Of a stretch of 64,000 nt of DNA, positions 62,434 to 64,000 are shown piece after piece. The notes below the pieces were generated by a model. That model was not told where the DNA came from. It saw only the letters and a list, made by a program, of their open reading frames with translations, and ran no database searches. Source of the DNA: CAZFLD01 sp964519835 (GTDB taxonomy: Bacteria; Spirochaetota; Spirochaetia; DSM-27196; CAZFLD01). Where the stretch lies: positions 1 through 64,000 of the forward strand of contig CAZFLD010000006.1 of assembly GCA_964519835.1 (NCBI GenBank), in the 5' to 3' direction. Both the position numbers and the translations under genes were made by a program. Each line of letters starts with the position of its first letter. Position 1 is the stretch's first letter.

Positions 62434-63843
62434 ATGGTCGATTCCTCCTTTTCCCTGTATGCCCGTTACTCCGATGTACTTCGGAAAGAGGGCATAGACC
62501 CACCTGAGTTGATTGTCGGCACCGCGGGATTAGGCCGGGAGCTTAGTGGACGTGGGTACAAGCGCCCGTGGGTACTCTCCGGCGAGCGCACCGAAAACGC
62601 CCTTGGCAGGCGCATTCGAAAGACGCTCGAGGCCGGCGGTCTGGAGGTTTTCGGCCCCGTTCTGCCGGCACAACCGCGCCCTGTCGCGAGCATGGAGCTC
62701 TGCGAGCACCTTGCTCGCGCCGCAAAACGCGACAATGCAGACCTCATCATTGCCGTGGGAGGCGGTACGCTGAGCGACGTCGGAAAGGTTGTTTCCAACC
62801 AGCTGTCGGTCCCTAACTGGGCCGCGCCCACCGCCCCCTCCGTTGACGCGTACACCAGCGGCCGGTCGGCGGTTCGGATCGGTGGCTATCACAGGACCGT
62901 GTCCGTCACACCAAGCGAAGTAATCGCGATCGACCTCGAGGCCCTTGCAGCGACACCCCGGCTGCTTATTGTCGCCGGGATCGGAGACATGCTCGCGAAG
63001 CTACCGGCCACCGCCGACTGGCACCTCGCCTCGGTTCTAAACGATGAGCCGTTCAACGCCGCCGCAAACGACGCCGGCGTTGCGGCCGCACGCCATGTAA
63101 TCGCCGCGGTCGAGGATCTGTCCGAGATCTACGGCGACCGCCTTGCAAACGCTAGGAAGGCCGTCGGGCAAACGGCGCCCGCACTCCTGGACGCTTGCCT
63201 TACAAGCGGCCTTGCCATGCGCGCCGCCGGCTCGTCGCGTCCGGCCGCGACCGCAGAGCACAGCGTCGCCCACTTCTGGGAAATACTCCACGCTGGGCGC
63301 GGCGCCACGCATGAGCTTCACGGCATTCTGGTGACGGTCGCGCTGGTGTTCCTTCTGCCGAAGTATGAGGCGATGGTGGCCGCGCTTTCTACGCTCGACG
63401 AGCGCGCGCCGGCGCAAAATAGAACGCTTCCGATCCGCAGTCCGAGAGAGATCTCTCGGAGCACCATTCCCGAAGTACTCCGTCCCTTCGAGCAGTCGCT
63501 GGCCGCGGAAATTGACGGCAGGCTCGACGACCCGACAAGCATCGACCGCCGCCGGCGTCGTTTTTTTGCCAACAGAAAGCGCCTGCTTGCACCGTATCGC
63601 CGCCGCCTTGCCGAAGTTCGCGCCGGCATCGCCATAACGGAAGAACTGCTCGGCGCCCCAATCGACCTTCGGCGTCTGATTGTCGAGGAAAGGCTGGAGC
63701 AGTCGATGAATGTGCTCCCGTTCGTACGGAACCGCTATGGATTAATGGACTTGGGCCGAGAATGTGGCTTGGAGCAGTTGACTGGGAATCACAGCGGGCG
63801 ACGGGAGTCGAACCCGCTTCACGAGCTTGGGAAGCTCGGGTAA
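62434..63843 (+). CDS. sn-Glycerol-1-phosphate dehydrogenase
   Basis: 469 aa from ATG 62434; the frame opens at 62251 in antisense of the cyclase and is not coding there. LIIAVGGGTLSDVGKVVSNQ, APTAPSVDAYTSGRSAV, GIGDMLAKLPATADW (metal Asp), AEHSVAHFWE and GATHELHGILVTVAL (metal His) match AraM/EgsA-type NAD(P)-dependent G1P dehydrogenases, which reduce dihydroxyacetone phosphate. Bacteria with this enzyme make G1P-based lipids or phosphoglycerol polymers. A C-terminal extension of about 100 residues is basic, and its last 17 codons lie antisense to a tRNA. Confidence 0.9.
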   Translation: MVDSSFSLYARYSDVLRKEGIDPPELIVGTAGLGRELSGRGYKRPWVLSGERTENALGRRIRKTLEAGGLEVFGPVLPAQPRPVASMELCEHLARAAKRDNADLIIAVGGGTLSDVGKVVSNQLSVPNWAAPTAPSVDAYTSGRSAVRIGGYHRTVSVTPSEVIAIDLEALAATPRLLIVAGIGDMLAKLPATADWHLASVLNDEPFNAAANDAGVAAARHVIAAVEDLSEIYGDRLANARKAVGQTAPALLDACLTSGLAMRAAGSSRPAATAEHSVAHFWEILHAGRGATHELHGILVTVALVFLLPKYEAMVAALSTLDERAPAQNRTLPIRSPREISRSTIPEVLRPFEQSLAAEIDGRLDDPTSIDRRRRRFFANRKRLLAPYRRRLAEVRAGIAITEELLGAPIDLRRLIVEERLEQSMNVLPFVRNRYGLMDLGRECGLEQLTGNHSGRRESNPLHELGKLG

Positions 63844-63863
63844 TACCGTTATACGACGCCCGC
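63793..63863 (-). tRNA. tRNA-Gly (anticodon CCC)
   Basis: Cloverleaf on the minus strand: acceptor GCGGGCG / CGCCCGC, D-arm GTATAACGGTATTAC, anticodon stem CGAGC/GCTCG with loop TTCCCAA (anticodon CCC, reads GGG), T-arm CGGGTTCGACTCCCG. Discriminator T and no encoded CCA. Its 3' half overlaps the last 51 bases of the glycerol-phosphate dehydrogenase ORF on the other strand. Confidence 0.93.
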
Positions 63864-63942
63864 GTGATAGGTGCAGGCCGGGAGCCCGCTTGTTTTTTGA
63901 GTATAGCGCAGGAGTACGGATACGGGAAGTGCCGTCGCACCG

Positions 63943-64000
63943 CTACTCCTCTTCAGCAATCTCCGGTTCTTCAACTACTATGCTTCGAAGCTGCCGGTCG
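63943..64000 (-). CDS. 3' end of a minus-strand gene (partial)
   Basis: Only the last 18 codons are in the window: RQLRSIVVEEPEIAEEE then TAG. The acidic C-terminus looks like a real protein end, and the open frame runs off the right edge, but the gene cannot be identified. The tRNA-Gly lies downstream on the same strand. Confidence 0.35.
   Translation of the reverse strand, partial: DRQLRSIVVEEPEIAEEE

Overview
The window is GC-rich and gene-dense, with AT-rich sigma70-type promoters. It looks like a free-living, Gram-negative-type bacterium, most likely of the Spirochaetes/Spirochaetaceae. The evidence is indirect: lipoproteins, outer-membrane-type barrels, a group-III-like phosphofructokinase, a G1P dehydrogenase, a GT28 glycolipid synthase and many exported proteins without clear family. 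There is no 16S gene or other phylogenetic anchor, so the assignment is inference. No rRNA, CRISPR array, transposase or prophage was seen.

Layout. 1-7575: the 3' part of a repeat-built Ig-like surface protein, translationally coupled to a 1708-aa lipoprotein with a long acidic disordered region, FN3 domains and an LVIVD-type propeller. 7572-11385: a serine-less alpha/beta hydrolase, a GH172/DUF2961 glycosidase, serC and a small lipoprotein. 11435-14009: a 3-TM protein, an ABC ATPase and a short MutS-type ATPase in one overlapping operon, followed by a separate promoter/24-codon ORF/terminator unit. 14032-18036: an AraC regulator divergent from a GH29 fucosidase, then a TIM-barrel isomerase and a hydroxyacid dehydrogenase. 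18099-23660: aceE-aceF-lpd (pyruvate dehydrogenase). 23990-24906: a YHS lipoprotein and a three-repeat Trp-rich exported protein.

25045-29925: a YtrA-type GntR repressor and an SPFH membrane protein transcribed toward a three-gene ABC-2 exporter. Both units have a TTGACG-17-nt promoter with a related operator directly after the -10 box, and the gntR transcript would carry a long leader with a nested stem structure. 29963-35070: aldo/keto reductase, MFS transporter, sulfatase and Gfo/Idh dehydrogenase. With the fucosidase and GH172 enzyme these suggest scavenging of (sulfated) polysaccharide. 35082-41721: a PPC-domain exported protein, phosphofructokinase, galE, small Cys-rich proteins (one only 40 aa), a possible small RNA with a strong terminator, and a DHOD-like flavoprotein.

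41813-46726: a DUF2089/DUF4097 pair, then an operon of a degenerate M20 peptidase, glucosyl-3-phosphoglycerate synthase and an ABC ATPase (compatible solute synthesis). 46810-51036: an MFS-HEAT fusion, methyltransferase, TIM-barrel protein and small exported protein. 51244-56113: exported/outer-membrane proteins around an MGDG-synthase-like glycosyltransferase. 56165-64000: a 1581-aa tandem activase/2-hydroxyacyl-CoA dehydratase-type protein, a class III nucleotidyl cyclase, sn-glycerol-1-phosphate dehydrogenase, and a tRNA-Gly(CCC) lying antisense over the end of that gene.

Convergent neighbours often overlap at their stop codons (7572, 24466, 32228, 54464, 60850), which fits a compact genome. 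The most notable signals are the GntR/SPFH/ABC regulon with its structured leader, the 3-TM/ABC/MutS operon, and several enzymes that keep their fold but have lost catalytic residues.
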